Assembly (NCBI RefSeq): GCF_021049305.1
Contig: NZ_CP088081.1
Location: 248,001-312,000, forward strand
Reading direction: 5' to 3'
Origin: Ideonella dechloratans
GTDB taxonomy: Bacteria > Pseudomonadota > Gammaproteobacteria > Burkholderiales > Burkholderiaceae_C
Length of the DNA: 64,000 bases
Shown here: positions 43,063-51,319 of the stretch, piece by piece
Numbering within the stretch: the stretch's first letter is position 1
Layout of the letters: each line of letters opens with the position of its first letter
Made by a program: the position numbers and the translations under genes
Notes under the pieces: model-generated
What the model was told of the DNA's origin: nothing
The model's input: the letters and a program-made list of their open reading frames with translations, nothing else
Databases searched by the model: none

Positions 43063-44127
43063 TCAGGACAGGCTCAGCCGCAACCGCTCGGCCCAGCAGC
43101 GGGTCAGCGGCGTGGCGGGCTTGGCCATCAGCCGCTCGTTGAGCAGCGCCCGGCCCACCGGCGCATGCGGCGCCTGCGCGGCCGCGGCCATCAGCGTCTG
43201 GTCCACCAGGTCGCGCTGCACATGGCTGCCACCCAGGCGGCGCACCATCGGCCGCACCGCCTGCAGCGTGGCCACCGCCTGCTCGCCCTCGCCCTCGAAC
43301 GCCAGGGTGATGCCCAGTTCCCTGGCCGCAAAGTCCACGAACTGGCGCACGCTGTACTGCACGCCGGTGGCGATGACGTAGTCCTCGGCTTCCTGTTGCT
43401 GCAGCATCAGCCACTGCATCTCGATGTAGTCGCGGGCGTGGCCCCAGTCGCGCAGGGCGCTCAGGTTGCCCAGGTACAGGCACTCCTGCAGGCCCAGGGC
43501 AATGCGGCTGATGGCCCGGGTGATCTTGCGGGTCACGAAGGTCTCACCGCGCAGCGGGCTTTCGTGGTTGAACAGCACGCCGTTGCAGGCGTAGATGCCG
43601 TAGGCCTCGCGGTAGTTGACCGTGATCCAGTAGGCGTAGAGCTTGGCCACCGCGTAGGGGCTGCGCGGGTAGAAGGGGGTGGTCTCCTTCTGGGGCGTCT
43701 CCCGCACCAGGCCGTAGAGCTCACTGGTGCTGGCCTGGTAGAAGCGCGTCTTCTTCGTCAGCCCCAGGATGCGGATGGCCTCCAGGATGCGCAGCGCGCC
43801 GATGCCGTCGGCATTGGCGGTGTATTCGGGCTCTTCGAACGAGACGGCCACATGGCTTTGCGCGGCCAGGTTGTAGATCTCGTCGGGCTGCACCTTCTGA
43901 ATGATCCGCACCAGGCTGGTGGAGTCGGTCAGGTCGCCGTAGTGCAGGATGAAGTTGCGGTTGTCGACGTGCGGATCCTGGTAGAGGTGATCGATCCGAT
44001 CGGTGTTGAACAGGCTGCTGCGGCGTTTGATGCCGTGGACCTCGTAGCCCTTCCTCAGCAGGAACTCCGCCAGATAGGCCCCGTCCTGACCCGTCACGCC
44101 GGTGATGAGGGCCACTTTGCTGGTCAT
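43063..44127 (-). CDS. gmd: GDP-mannose 4,6-dehydratase with C-terminus replaced by a TTC38-like tail (chimera, probably inactive)
   Basis: A 354-residue product. Residues 1 to about 281 are a textbook Gmd: NADP-binding [10 protein letters not shown] (10-19), catalytic STSELYG (133-139) and YAVAK (158-162), [16 protein letters not shown], and ITLAFEGEG at 273-281. A normal Gmd would then continue to a DPRYFRPxEV block; instead the frame runs into [25 protein letters not shown] and KPATPLT, which resemble the end of TTC38-family TPR proteins. The substrate-binding C-terminal lobe is therefore missing. ATG 44127 follows AAGGACC. No other GDP-sugar gene is nearby, suggesting a relic formed by deletion. 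Confidence 0.8.
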   Translation of the reverse strand: MTSKVALITGVTGQDGAYLAEFLLRKGYEVHGIKRRSSLFNTDRIDHLYQDPHVDNRNFILHYGDLTDSTSLVRIIQKVQPDEIYNLAAQSHVAVSFEEPEYTANADGIGALRILEAIRILGLTKKTRFYQASTSELYGLVRETPQKETTPFYPRSPYAVAKLYAYWITVNYREAYGIYACNGVLFNHESPLRGETFVTRKITRAISRIALGLQECLYLGNLSALRDWGHARDYIEMQWLMLQQQEAEDYVIATGVQYSVRQFVDFAARELGITLAFEGEGEQAVATLQAVRPMVRRLGGSHVQRDLVDQTLMAAAAQAPHAPVGRALLNERLMAKPATPLTRCWAERLRLSLS

Positions 44128-44278
44128 GGGTCGGTCCTTTCGTCGTGCTGGCCGGAGGGAGGGGAACGTCTCCCAGAATAGCCTGCTTCCGACAGCTTTC
44201 AGCAAGACTTCGACGGAAGGTGACCGCATCTGCGGTGTCCGGCCCCTGACCATGCATCCCGGCGAGGCCGGGCCATGG

Positions 44279-45700
44279 TCAGGCTGGCCAGCGCACCCGC
44301 ACCCCCAGCCCGCCCAGTTCGGCCGAGCGGTTCACCTGCACCTGGGCGCCCTGGGCGGCGGCAATGCGTCGCACGATGGACCAGCCCAGGCCGCTGCCGC
44401 TGCGGCCGGTGCCCAGCTTGCGGAAGAAGCGCTCGCCCAGGCGGGCGAGTTCGGCGTCTTCCAGGCCGGGGCCGCTGTCGTCCACGGCCAGCAGGGTGCC
44501 TTGGGCGTCCTGGCTCAGGCGTACCTGCACCTGGGCGCCTTCGGGGCTGTAGCGCAGGGCGTTGTCCACCAGGTTGCGCAGCAGCACCCGCAGCAGGGTG
44601 TCGTGGCCGGGCTGGGGCAGGGCCAGCAGCAGCTGGGCCGGGGCGTCCAGCGACAGGGTCTGCCGTCGGGCCACGGCCTCGGGGGCCAGCTCGCCCACCA
44701 CGGCGCGGGCCAGGGCGGCCAGGTCCACCGGCGGGGTGCCGGGGGTGGGGGCGGCGGTGTCGGCGGCTTCCAGCCGTGACAGGGTAAGCAGCTGCTGCAC
44801 CAGGTGGCTGGCGCGGTCGCAGCCGTGCAGGGTGGCTTGCAGGGCGTGGCGGCGTTCGGCGTCTTCGCTGGCGGCCAGCGCCACCTGGGCCTGGGCCCGG
44901 ATGGCGGCGATGGGCGTGCGCAACTCGTGCGCAGCGTCGGCGGTGAAGCGGCGCTCGCTGTCCAGCAGGGCGCCGATGCGGGCCAGCAGGTCGTTGAGGT
45001 TCTGCAGCACCGGCAGCAGCTCGGCCGGCGGCGTGGCGCCGGGCAGTGCCACCGGCGACAGATCGCCCGGCTGGCGGCGGGCCAGTGTGCGGCCCAGTTG
45101 GCCCAGCGGGCGCAGGCCGCGGTACACCGCCCACCACACGGCCAGGGCGATGAGGGGCAGGGCCAGGGCCAGCGGGCTCATCAGGCCGACCAGCATGCCC
45201 TGCAGGATGTCCGCGCGCGCGCTCACGCGCTCGGCCACATAGACCTGCACGCCGCGGCCGCGACCCTGGGTGGCGAACAGGCGCCAGGGCTCGCCGTCCA
45301 GCGAGCGGGTCTCGAAGCCGTGGCTCAGGTGGGTCAGCGGGGTCAGCGGGGCGGTGGGCGAGCGCATGCGCAGCTGCCCGTTCTGCCAGACCTGGAAGGC
45401 CACGCGCTGGGCGTGGCGGTGCAGCGAGGGGGTGTCCAGACGTTCGTCGTCGCTGTCGTTGTCGTCGTCGCGGGCGTCGGCCTCGGCCGCGTCCAGGTCG
45501 TGTACGTCCACCTCGCCGTGGCCGGCCTGGCTCACCAGCAGCCCGGCCACCTGGGCCAGGTGGGCGTCCAGCAGCTCTTCGAGCTCATGGTGGGTTTCGC
45601 GGTAGGTCACCCAGGCGGTCAGCAGCCACAGCAGGGCCACCGCGCTGGTGACGCTGAGGATCAGCCGGCGCTGCAGCGAGACCGGACGGCGCGCGCTCAT
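44279..45700 (-). CDS. QseC-like sensor histidine kinase of the SHP operon
   Basis: A 473-residue kinase. Helix 1 is about 12-32; the periplasmic domain (33-168) contains an acidic run ([20 protein letters not shown], 68-87); helix 2 is about 169-192; the H-box [13 protein letters not shown] has His258; the ATPase part has [19 protein letters not shown] and GSGLGWSIV. It is coupled to its response regulator (ATGA). SHP cytochrome operons commonly carry a QseBC-like pair. The acidic patch may bind cations or sense redox-linked charge; that is speculation. Confidence 0.88.
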   Translation of the reverse strand: MSARRPVSLQRRLILSVTSAVALLWLLTAWVTYRETHHELEELLDAHLAQVAGLLVSQAGHGEVDVHDLDAAEADARDDDNDSDDERLDTPSLHRHAQRVAFQVWQNGQLRMRSPTAPLTPLTHLSHGFETRSLDGEPWRLFATQGRGRGVQVYVAERVSARADILQGMLVGLMSPLALALPLIALAVWWAVYRGLRPLGQLGRTLARRQPGDLSPVALPGATPPAELLPVLQNLNDLLARIGALLDSERRFTADAAHELRTPIAAIRAQAQVALAASEDAERRHALQATLHGCDRASHLVQQLLTLSRLEAADTAAPTPGTPPVDLAALARAVVGELAPEAVARRQTLSLDAPAQLLLALPQPGHDTLLRVLLRNLVDNALRYSPEGAQVQVRLSQDAQGTLLAVDDSGPGLEDAELARLGERFFRKLGTGRSGSGLGWSIVRRIAAAQGAQVQVNRSAELGGLGVRVRWPA

Positions 45701-46359
45701 GCGTCGCGCGGCAGCATGTAGCCCACGCCCCGCACGGTGACGATGAGCTCGGGCCGCAGCTTGCGCCGCAGGTGGTGCACATAGACTTCCACCGCGTTGC
45801 TCTCCACCTCCTGGCCCCAGCTGTAGAGGTGCTGCTCCAGCTGCTCGCGGCTGAGCACCCGCCCGGCGTTGAGCATCAGGGCCTGCAGCAGGTCGAACTC
45901 GCGGGCCGACAGGGTGACGGGCTCGCCCGCCAGGGTGACGCTGCGGCCGGCCGGGTCCAGGGCCACGTCGCCGGCGACGAGCTTTTCCTGCGGCTGGCCG
46001 TGGGCGCGGCGCACCAGCGCGCGCAGGCGGGCGCCCAACTCCTGCAGGTCCACCGGCTTGACCACGTAGTCGTCGGCCCAGGCGTCCAGGCCGCGGATGC
46101 GGTCGGTCACGGCATCGCGGGCGGTCAGCACCAGCACCGGCGTGGCGGTGCCGGCCCGGCGCACCTGGGCCAGCACGTCCATGCCATCGCACAGGGGCAG
46201 GCCCAGGTCCAGCACGGCGGCGCTGTACACGCCGCTGCGCAGCTCGCGCTCGGCGGCCTGGCCGTCGCGCACCCAGTCCACCAGAAAGCCCTGCTGGCGC
46301 AGACCGGCGCGCAGCCCGTCGCCCAGCAGGGGGTCGTCTTCAGCCAGCAGGATGCGCAT
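45697..46359 (-). CDS. QseB-like OmpR-family response regulator
   Basis: A 220-residue regulator. The receiver domain begins MRILLAEDDPLLGDGL with the phospho-acceptor Asp at residue 51 (VLDLGLPLCDGMD) and ends ADDYVVKPVDLQEL. The winged-helix output domain includes EFDLLQALMLNAGRVLSREQLEQHL and VHHLRRKL. It lies 23 bp after the cytochrome b gene and overlaps the kinase gene, so the regulators appear to be transcribed with the cytochromes they may control. Confidence 0.92.
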   Translation of the reverse strand: MRILLAEDDPLLGDGLRAGLRQQGFLVDWVRDGQAAERELRSGVYSAAVLDLGLPLCDGMDVLAQVRRAGTATPVLVLTARDAVTDRIRGLDAWADDYVVKPVDLQELGARLRALVRRAHGQPQEKLVAGDVALDPAGRSVTLAGEPVTLSAREFDLLQALMLNAGRVLSREQLEQHLYSWGQEVESNAVEVYVHHLRRKLRPELIVTVRGVGYMLPRDA

Positions 46360-46382
46360 GGGGGCAGCTCAGTCGTCGTCGC

Positions 46383-47129
46383 TCAGTCGTCATCATCTTG
46401 GTCGTGGTCACCGCCCATCAGGGCGGCGTCCTGGCCGGTGGCCACCGGCGCACTGTGCCATTGCCAGGCCCAGAAGCCCAGGGCGCAGATCAAGACCAGG
46501 GCGCCCAGCCAGCCGTGCTGGCGGCGGATGCCTTCGCCCGGCAGGCCGCGCTTGAGGCCGGTGAGCATGGCGCGGGGCAGGTTCTCGCGGTGGCGCAGGC
46601 TGCCCACGGCCACGCCCACCAGGTGCACCACCACCAGGGCCATCAGGGCGTTGGCGGCCAGTTCGTGGCCCTCGTCCAGCCAGCCGGGCAGGCGCTCGGT
46701 TTCGGTGGCCCAGCCCAGGCCCACCGTCAGGGCGATGAGCCCCAGCAGCGCGACGATGGCCAGCGCGCCGGCCGGGTTGTGGCCGGTGTAGTGCAGCGGC
46801 CGCTCGCCCAGCAGCGAGGTGACATAGCGCCAGGCCGCGGCCGGGCTGCGCACGAAGTTGGCGAAGCGGGCGTGGCCGGTGTCCAGCAGACCCCACAGCA
46901 CGCGGAAGGCCACCAGGCCGCCCAGGGTGTAGCCCAGGGTGATGTGCACCAGGTGCAGGCGCTCGCTTTCTGCGGTGAGCCAGGCCCCGGCGAAGCAGGC
47001 CACAGCCAGCCAGTGGAACACGCGCACCGGCCAGTCCCACACCTTCACGGGGGCCAGGGCGGTGTCGGAGTGGGGGGCGCCGTCGCCGGCGTGGTCGGCG
47101 CCGGTGGCGCCGGGATTCATCGTGGTCAT
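46383..47129 (-). CDS. Cytochrome b561-type membrane cytochrome of the SHP operon
   Basis: A 248-residue four-helix di-heme cytochrome b. Conserved His-bearing helices include RVFHWLAVACFAGAW (near 37), LVHITLGYTLGGLVAF (near 60), and HELAANALMALVVVHLVG (near 153-170). It ends in an acidic tail (GGDHDQDDDD). It should carry electrons from the quinone pool to the periplasmic cytochromes encoded just upstream in the operon. GAGGACC precedes the ATG. Confidence 0.9.
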   Translation of the reverse strand: MTTMNPGATGADHAGDGAPHSDTALAPVKVWDWPVRVFHWLAVACFAGAWLTAESERLHLVHITLGYTLGGLVAFRVLWGLLDTGHARFANFVRSPAAAWRYVTSLLGERPLHYTGHNPAGALAIVALLGLIALTVGLGWATETERLPGWLDEGHELAANALMALVVVHLVGVAVGSLRHRENLPRAMLTGLKRGLPGEGIRRQHGWLGALVLICALGFWAWQWHSAPVATGQDAALMGGDHDQDDDD

Positions 47130-47138
47130 GCTCGGTCC

Positions 47139-47624
47139 TCAGCGCGGGATGCGCACGTCGTGTTCGCTGAAGCGGCCCTGCGGCGCGCCGGTGTGGCAGG
47201 CCGCGCAGTTGGAGGGCTTGCCGATGGCCGCGCGCTGCCAAGTGGTCGAGCTGATCTCGTGGTGGTGCTCGCGCACGAACCACTGGGTGCGGGTGATGCG
47301 GTCTTCGGGTGGGGTGTCCTGGGCGCGGCGACCGCTGGCGGCGTTGGCCTGCAGCCACTGGCTGATCTGCCGGGTGGTGGCCGGGTCCAGCGAGGCGTCG
47401 GTGCCGAAGTGCTGGGGCAGGTTCTGCATCAGCCGCGCCCAGGAGGCCGCGGGCAGGCCACCGGCCGGAAAGGCCACGTGGCAGGCGCTGCATTCGGCCT
47501 GGTACTGGGGCAGGGTGGGCACGCGGGCGCCGCGGCTGCGTTCGCCGCGCTCCTCTTCCTCGGCGTGCAGCGGGCTGGCCAGCAGGGTCATGGCGGCCAT
47601 CAGGGACAGGATGGGGGTCTTCAT
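47139..47624 (-). CDS. Diheme cytochrome c (DHC family)
   Basis: A 161-residue periplasmic cytochrome with signal peptide ending SPLHA and two heme c sites, CSACH (45-49) and CAACH (140-144). Size and spacing match the diheme cytochrome c that accompanies SHP in Rhodobacter sphaeroides and many betaproteobacteria. It probably passes electrons from the b-type cytochrome to SHP. The start is 7 bp beyond the SHP stop. Confidence 0.9.
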   Translation of the reverse strand: MKTPILSLMAAMTLLASPLHAEEEERGERSRGARVPTLPQYQAECSACHVAFPAGGLPAASWARLMQNLPQHFGTDASLDPATTRQISQWLQANAASGRRAQDTPPEDRITRTQWFVREHHHEISSTTWQRAAIGKPSNCAACHTGAPQGRFSEHDVRIPR

Positions 47625-47631
47625 CGCGGCC

Positions 47632-48039
47632 TCACTTCAGCGTCATGAGCCAGGCCAGCACGTCGGCCTTCTCGTTGGCCTGGCACTCGCGGCCCACCAC
47701 GTCCTTGCAGTTGCGGCGGAACCATTTCTCCGTCTTGGCCAGGTCGGTGAAGCGCTGGGCGTTCACCGCCGGCGCCATGGGGGCGATGGTCTTGCCGGTG
47801 ACCGCGTGCTTGCCGGCCTGGGTGGGCTGGGTGGTGTGGCAGCTGGCGCAGGACCATTCCTGGCCATGGCGCTGGGTGAAGAAGGCCTGGCCGCGGGCGG
47901 GCTCGCCGCGCACGCCGGCCTCGGCGCTGTAGCCGGCCAGCAGCTCAGCCGGGGAGGCGGCCAGCGCAGCGGCGCTCAGGCCGCCCAGCAGCGCGGCCAT
48001 CACGGCGGCCGCACCATGTCGTCGGATCAGGGAAACCAT
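47632..48039 (-). CDS. SHP-type monoheme cytochrome c (DUF1924)
   Basis: A 135-residue periplasmic protein with a signal peptide (about residues 5-28, cleaved near ALAASP), one heme site CASCH (64-68), and two later Cys residues (NCKDVVGREC) that could form the disulphide known in Rhodobacter SHP. SHP has a high-spin heme with an Asn ligand that leaves when oxygen or small ligands bind. ATG 48039 follows GAGGTCCGAC. It is first in an operon SHP-DHC-cytochrome b-regulator-kinase. Confidence 0.88.
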   Translation of the reverse strand: MVSLIRRHGAAAVMAALLGGLSAAALAASPAELLAGYSAEAGVRGEPARGQAFFTQRHGQEWSCASCHTTQPTQAGKHAVTGKTIAPMAPAVNAQRFTDLAKTEKWFRRNCKDVVGRECQANEKADVLAWLMTLK

Positions 48040-48133
48040 GTCGGACCTCGGGATGAACAATGGTCCGCATGGTCGCCAGGGGGGATGAAGCACGCCTTAA
48101 CAAGATCGGCGGGCCGACCGAGAAGGACGGGGC

Positions 48134-48511
48134 CTACTTCTTGAGTTTGTCGCGCAAAGCCTGCGAGAGCGCAGCCGCTGCCGCGGAGAGGCGTGCGATG
48201 GACGATTGGTAGACGATGCCATCCTCGCGCCTGTCGACAGCCACCACCGTGACGATGAGGTGGTCATCCTCGACGGCATAGACCAGCCGTGCACCTTGCT
48301 GGCGGAGTTTGATCTTGTAGCAACCCGTCAGGGGCCCGTGCAATTCACCACCCGGGACATGGGGGTTGTCCAAGCGCTTTTCGAGGAGCTTCTTGAGCGG
48401 GGCCTTCACCGAACCGTCGAGCTTGTGCCACTCCTCCAGCGCCTCAGGCATGAAGCGAAGCTTGTATTTGTACTTGCGCTTCGTCGTCTTGACGCCCTCA
48501 GAGGTCGTCAA
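48134..48511 (-). CDS. RelE-type toxin (mRNA interferase)
   Basis: A 125-residue RelE/ParE-superfamily toxin: KLRFMPEALEEWHKLDGSVK, GCYKIKLRQQGARLVYAVEDD and VDRREDGIVYQ follow the RelE pattern, with the basic and Tyr residues of ribosome-dependent mRNA cleavage. The only start that keeps the N-terminal strand and couples to the antitoxin is TTG at 48511, overlapping the antitoxin end by 14 bp. A weak start may keep toxin below antitoxin. The C-terminus carries an extra Ala/Lys-rich helix (LSAAAAALSQALRDKLKK). Confidence 0.88.
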   Translation of the reverse strand: MTTSEGVKTTKRKYKYKLRFMPEALEEWHKLDGSVKAPLKKLLEKRLDNPHVPGGELHGPLTGCYKIKLRQQGARLVYAVEDDHLIVTVVAVDRREDGIVYQSSIARLSAAAAALSQALRDKLKK

Positions 48512-48749
48512 TGTCCACCTCGATGGCGCGAGACTTGTCGACCAGGCGACTGGCTGCCTTGCGGTAGAGCTCCTGGTCGGCAAGCTCTTCCATCATCGCT
48601 TCGAACAGACGCGGTTCGACCATGTAGAAAGCGGCACGGTTGTGATTGAGAACGGCCACGGGACGGTGATTGGCTTCTCTGAGCACGGCAGCCGGGTTCT
48701 TCTTGAACTCGGACATGCTCACGGCAACGTCGGCAAGAATGGATTCCAT
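48498..48749 (-). CDS. Phd/YefM-family antitoxin
   Basis: An 83-residue antitoxin with the Phd/YefM pattern: VAVSMSEFKKNPAAVL, then RPVAVLNHNRAAFYMVEP, and a C-terminal toxin-wrapping helix ending EVDIDDL. ATG 48749 lies inside the operator palindrome; an upstream ATG at 48773 would also lie in it and was not preferred. It should neutralise the RelE-type toxin and repress the operon by binding the inverted repeat. Confidence 0.88.
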   Translation of the reverse strand: MESILADVAVSMSEFKKNPAAVLREANHRPVAVLNHNRAAFYMVEPRLFEAMMEELADQELYRKAASRLVDKSRAIEVDIDDL

Positions 48750-48777
48750 ATTTGGCTCCGAATTTGGAGCCAAATAT
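48748..48777. promoter_or_regulatory. 12-bp inverted repeat operator of the toxin-antitoxin pair
   Basis: ATATTTGGCTCC and GGAGCCAAATAT form a perfect 12-bp inverted repeat with a 6-bp spacer (GAATTT). It overlaps the antitoxin start codon and its AT-rich flanks probably include promoter elements. Autoregulation through such palindromes is the rule for Phd/YefM-type operons; the exact site is predicted here. Confidence 0.7.
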
Positions 48778-48844
48778 AGCGACGAGCTTCGCGTGGGTCA
48801 AGGCGCTCCTGCGCCTCCCGGGGAGGCGTGGGTGCTTGGGTGTC

Positions 48845-49936
48845 TTACCCCGGCGCGGCAGTCGACGAGGTCAGCACGCAGCGGTTCTTGCCCTGGCGCT
48901 TGGCGCAGTAGAGCGCCTCGTCGGCCGCGCGGAAGGTGACGCTGACCGGGTCCTCCGCCCGGAAGGGGGCGATGCCCACGCTGACGGTGGTGGGCAGGCC
49001 GGCCGCGTTCAACTGGGCCACCGCTTCGCACAGGCGGCGGCCGAAGGTTTCGGGGTCGACCCCGGCGGCGTGCAGCACGCCGAACTCCTCGCCGCCCAGC
49101 CGGCCGCACACCTGGGGCGCGGCACAGCGTTCGATGGCCTGGGCCACGGCGGCCAGCACCTGGTCGCCGATGTCGTGGCCGTGGCGGTCGTTGATCTGCT
49201 TGAAGTCGTCCACGTCGATCAGCACCAGGTGGCCCGGATCACGGTCCAGGCCGATGGTCTGGCGCAGGTGCTCGTCCACCGCCAGCATGAAGCTGCGGCG
49301 GTTGTGGACGCCCGTCAGCCCGTCGCGGAAGGCCAGGCGCGCCAGCTCGCGCTGGCTCAGGAAGATGCGCTGGCGCTCATGGCGGAACAGCAGGTTGAGC
49401 GTGACGCCCAGCGCCATCACCGAGAGCAGGAAGAGCAGCACCCAGTCGGCGTCGTCGGTCTGCAGCAGGGCCTCGAGCTGGCCCAGCAGCAGGATGCTCC
49501 AGACCGCGACCGCGCTGACGCCGTAGGAGATCCACCCGGTGAAGATGGGCGACATGCCCACCGTGACCGCCGCCCCCAGCGGCAAGACCCAGAACACGGG
49601 CACGCTGGTGACCAGGATGTCGGCCTTGAGACCCAGGGTCAGGAACACGATGTAGAGACAGCGTGCGATGCCGTTGGCCACCGGTCCGCGCGCAGACCAG
49701 GTCAGCGCCATCGCGGCCAGCATGCCCAGGCCGGCGATTCCCGCGGCAACCAGGTCCAGCGCGGGCGGGTGCCTCAGCAACACCGAAGCCAGCCACACCG
49801 TCCAGCCGAAGCCCTGGATGGCGGTGGCCAGGGAGCGGGTGTCCCGCACGGTCACCTGGCGGAAGAGCTGTTGCTCCGCCGGGTCCCGGAAGTCGTCCTG
49901 ACGGTCCAGGTGTTCGATCCGCCGCGAGAAATGCAT
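48845..49936 (-). CDS. Membrane-bound diguanylate cyclase (GGEEF) without I-site
   Basis: A 363-residue protein. A short N-terminal cytoplasmic part precedes five to six membrane helices (about 40-185, e.g. LVAAGIAGLGMLAAMALTW and WVLLFLLSVMALGVTLNLLF), then the GGDEF domain with FRDGLTGVHNRRSFM and active-site GGEEF at 281-285. The residues before it (ERCAAPQVCGRL) lack the RxxD inhibitory motif, so feedback control through that site is absent. The sensor signal is unknown. It lies downstream of tyrB with a GC-rich hairpin between. Confidence 0.88.
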   Translation of the reverse strand: MHFSRRIEHLDRQDDFRDPAEQQLFRQVTVRDTRSLATAIQGFGWTVWLASVLLRHPPALDLVAAGIAGLGMLAAMALTWSARGPVANGIARCLYIVFLTLGLKADILVTSVPVFWVLPLGAAVTVGMSPIFTGWISYGVSAVAVWSILLLGQLEALLQTDDADWVLLFLLSVMALGVTLNLLFRHERQRIFLSQRELARLAFRDGLTGVHNRRSFMLAVDEHLRQTIGLDRDPGHLVLIDVDDFKQINDRHGHDIGDQVLAAVAQAIERCAAPQVCGRLGGEEFGVLHAAGVDPETFGRRLCEAVAQLNAAGLPTTVSVGIAPFRAEDPVSVTFRAADEALYCAKRQGKNRCVLTSSTAAPG

Positions 49937-49989
49937 GGTCCCCCCGGAGACCATTCTGGCAGAGCTGTTACTGCGCGTGACTGACACGG

Positions 49990-50012
49990 CCCCCCGGGAC
50001 TGTCCCGGGGGG
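49990..50012. terminator. Strong GC hairpin between tyrB and the cyclase gene
   Basis: CCCCCCGGG and CCCGGGGGG form a perfect 9-bp stem with a 5-nt loop, 17 bp beyond the tyrB stop on the minus strand. No T-tract follows on either strand, so it may be a pausing or RNA-end-stabilising element instead of a true intrinsic terminator. Confidence 0.35.
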
Positions 50013-50028
50013 AGGGGACGTCAGTTCG

Positions 50029-51225
50029 TCAGCCGGCCAGCACGGCGGCCATGGCCTCGGCGGTGCGCTCCACGTTGGCGCTGTTCAGCCCGGCCACGCA
50101 CATGCGGCCCGAGCGCACCAGGTACACGCCGAACTCCTCGCGCAGGCGGTCCACCTGGGCGGGCGAGAGGCCGGTGTAGCTGAACATGCCGCGCTGGGTG
50201 ATGAAGTAGTCGAAATTGCGGCCCGGCACCTTGGCGCTGATGATGGCGTGCAGCTTGGCGCGCATGGCCTGGATGCGCTCGCGCATGGCGTCGAGCTCCT
50301 TGACCCACAGGGCGTGCAGCTCGGGCGTGCCCAGCACGGTGGCCACCAGCTGGCCGGCGTGCAGCGGCGGGCTGGAGTAGTTGCGGCGCACGGTGGCCTT
50401 GAGCTGGCCCAGCACCACGTCGGCCTGCTTGGCATCGGGGCAGACCACGCTGAGCGCGCCGCAGCGCTCGCCGTAGACGCTCAGGCTCTTGGAGAAGCTG
50501 TTGGCCACGAAGAAGGACAGGCCGGCCGCGGCCAGGGCGCGCACGGCATAGGCGTCGGCGTCCACGCTGTCGCCAAAGCCCTGGTAGGCCAGGTCCAGGA
50601 AGGCCAGCAGCTGGCGCTCGCGCAGCACCGGGATCAGCGCGTCCCACTGGGCGGGGCCGAGGTCCACGCCGGTGGGGTTGTGGCAGCAGGCGTGCAGCAG
50701 CACCACGCTCTGGGCCGGCAGCTGGCGCAGGGCGTGCAGCATGTCGTCAAAGCGCAGGCCGCCGGTGGCGGCGTCGTAGTAGGGGTAGGTGTTGACGGTG
50801 ACGCCCGCGCCCTCGAAGACGGCGCGGTGGTTGTCCCAGGTCGGGTCGCTGACCCAGATCTGGCTCTGCGGGAACCAGCGGTGCAGAAAGTCGGCACCCA
50901 CCTTCAGGCCGCCGCTGGAGCCCACGGCCTGGATGGTGGCGATGCGGCCGTCGGTCAGCACCGGGTGGCCGGCGCCGAAGAGCAGCTTCTGCACCTCGGT
51001 GCGGAAGGCGGGCAGGCCTTCCATCGGCAGGTAGGGCTTGGGGCCGGTCTGGGTGGCGATGCGGGCTTCGGCCTCGCGCACCGCGGCCATCACCGGGATC
51101 TGCCCGGCATCGTCGAAGTAGATGCCGATGGACAGGTTGATCTTGTTCGGACGCGGGTCCTTCTGGAAGTTCTCGTTGAGCGTGAGGATGGGGTCGCCGC
51201 CGTAGGGCTCGATGTGCTGGAACAT
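50029..51225 (-). CDS. tyrB: Aromatic amino acid (aspartate-type) aminotransferase
   Basis: A 398-residue class I PLP-dependent aminotransferase moving amino groups between aromatic amino acids or aspartate and 2-oxoglutarate. The Schiff-base Lys is K246 in [23 protein letters not shown] (181-188) holds the conserved Asn, and the C-terminal R386-type substrate Arg lies in [12 protein letters not shown]. The start [19 protein letters not shown] is typical of the family. It is divergent from the 5'-nucleotidase gene. AspC-like activity cannot be excluded. Confidence 0.92.
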   Translation of the reverse strand: MFQHIEPYGGDPILTLNENFQKDPRPNKINLSIGIYFDDAGQIPVMAAVREAEARIATQTGPKPYLPMEGLPAFRTEVQKLLFGAGHPVLTDGRIATIQAVGSSGGLKVGADFLHRWFPQSQIWVSDPTWDNHRAVFEGAGVTVNTYPYYDAATGGLRFDDMLHALRQLPAQSVVLLHACCHNPTGVDLGPAQWDALIPVLRERQLLAFLDLAYQGFGDSVDADAYAVRALAAAGLSFFVANSFSKSLSVYGERCGALSVVCPDAKQADVVLGQLKATVRRNYSSPPLHAGQLVATVLGTPELHALWVKELDAMRERIQAMRAKLHAIISAKVPGRNFDYFITQRGMFSYTGLSPAQVDRLREEFGVYLVRSGRMCVAGLNSANVERTAEAMAAVLAG

Positions 51226-51319
51226 GGACGCTCTGCTCTGCTGGAGAAAGGATCGGAAGGACCGAGGATTGTCCACCAAAGGCTCGGCGGCATGGGCGCC
51301 CTGGCATGATGGCCGGGCC

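Noticed and set aside
44175..44205. Sigma-70 promoter for gmd (TTGCTG and TATTCT on the minus strand)
   Set aside because: The spacer is 19 bp and the boxes are imperfect, so the match is not convincing enough to list.
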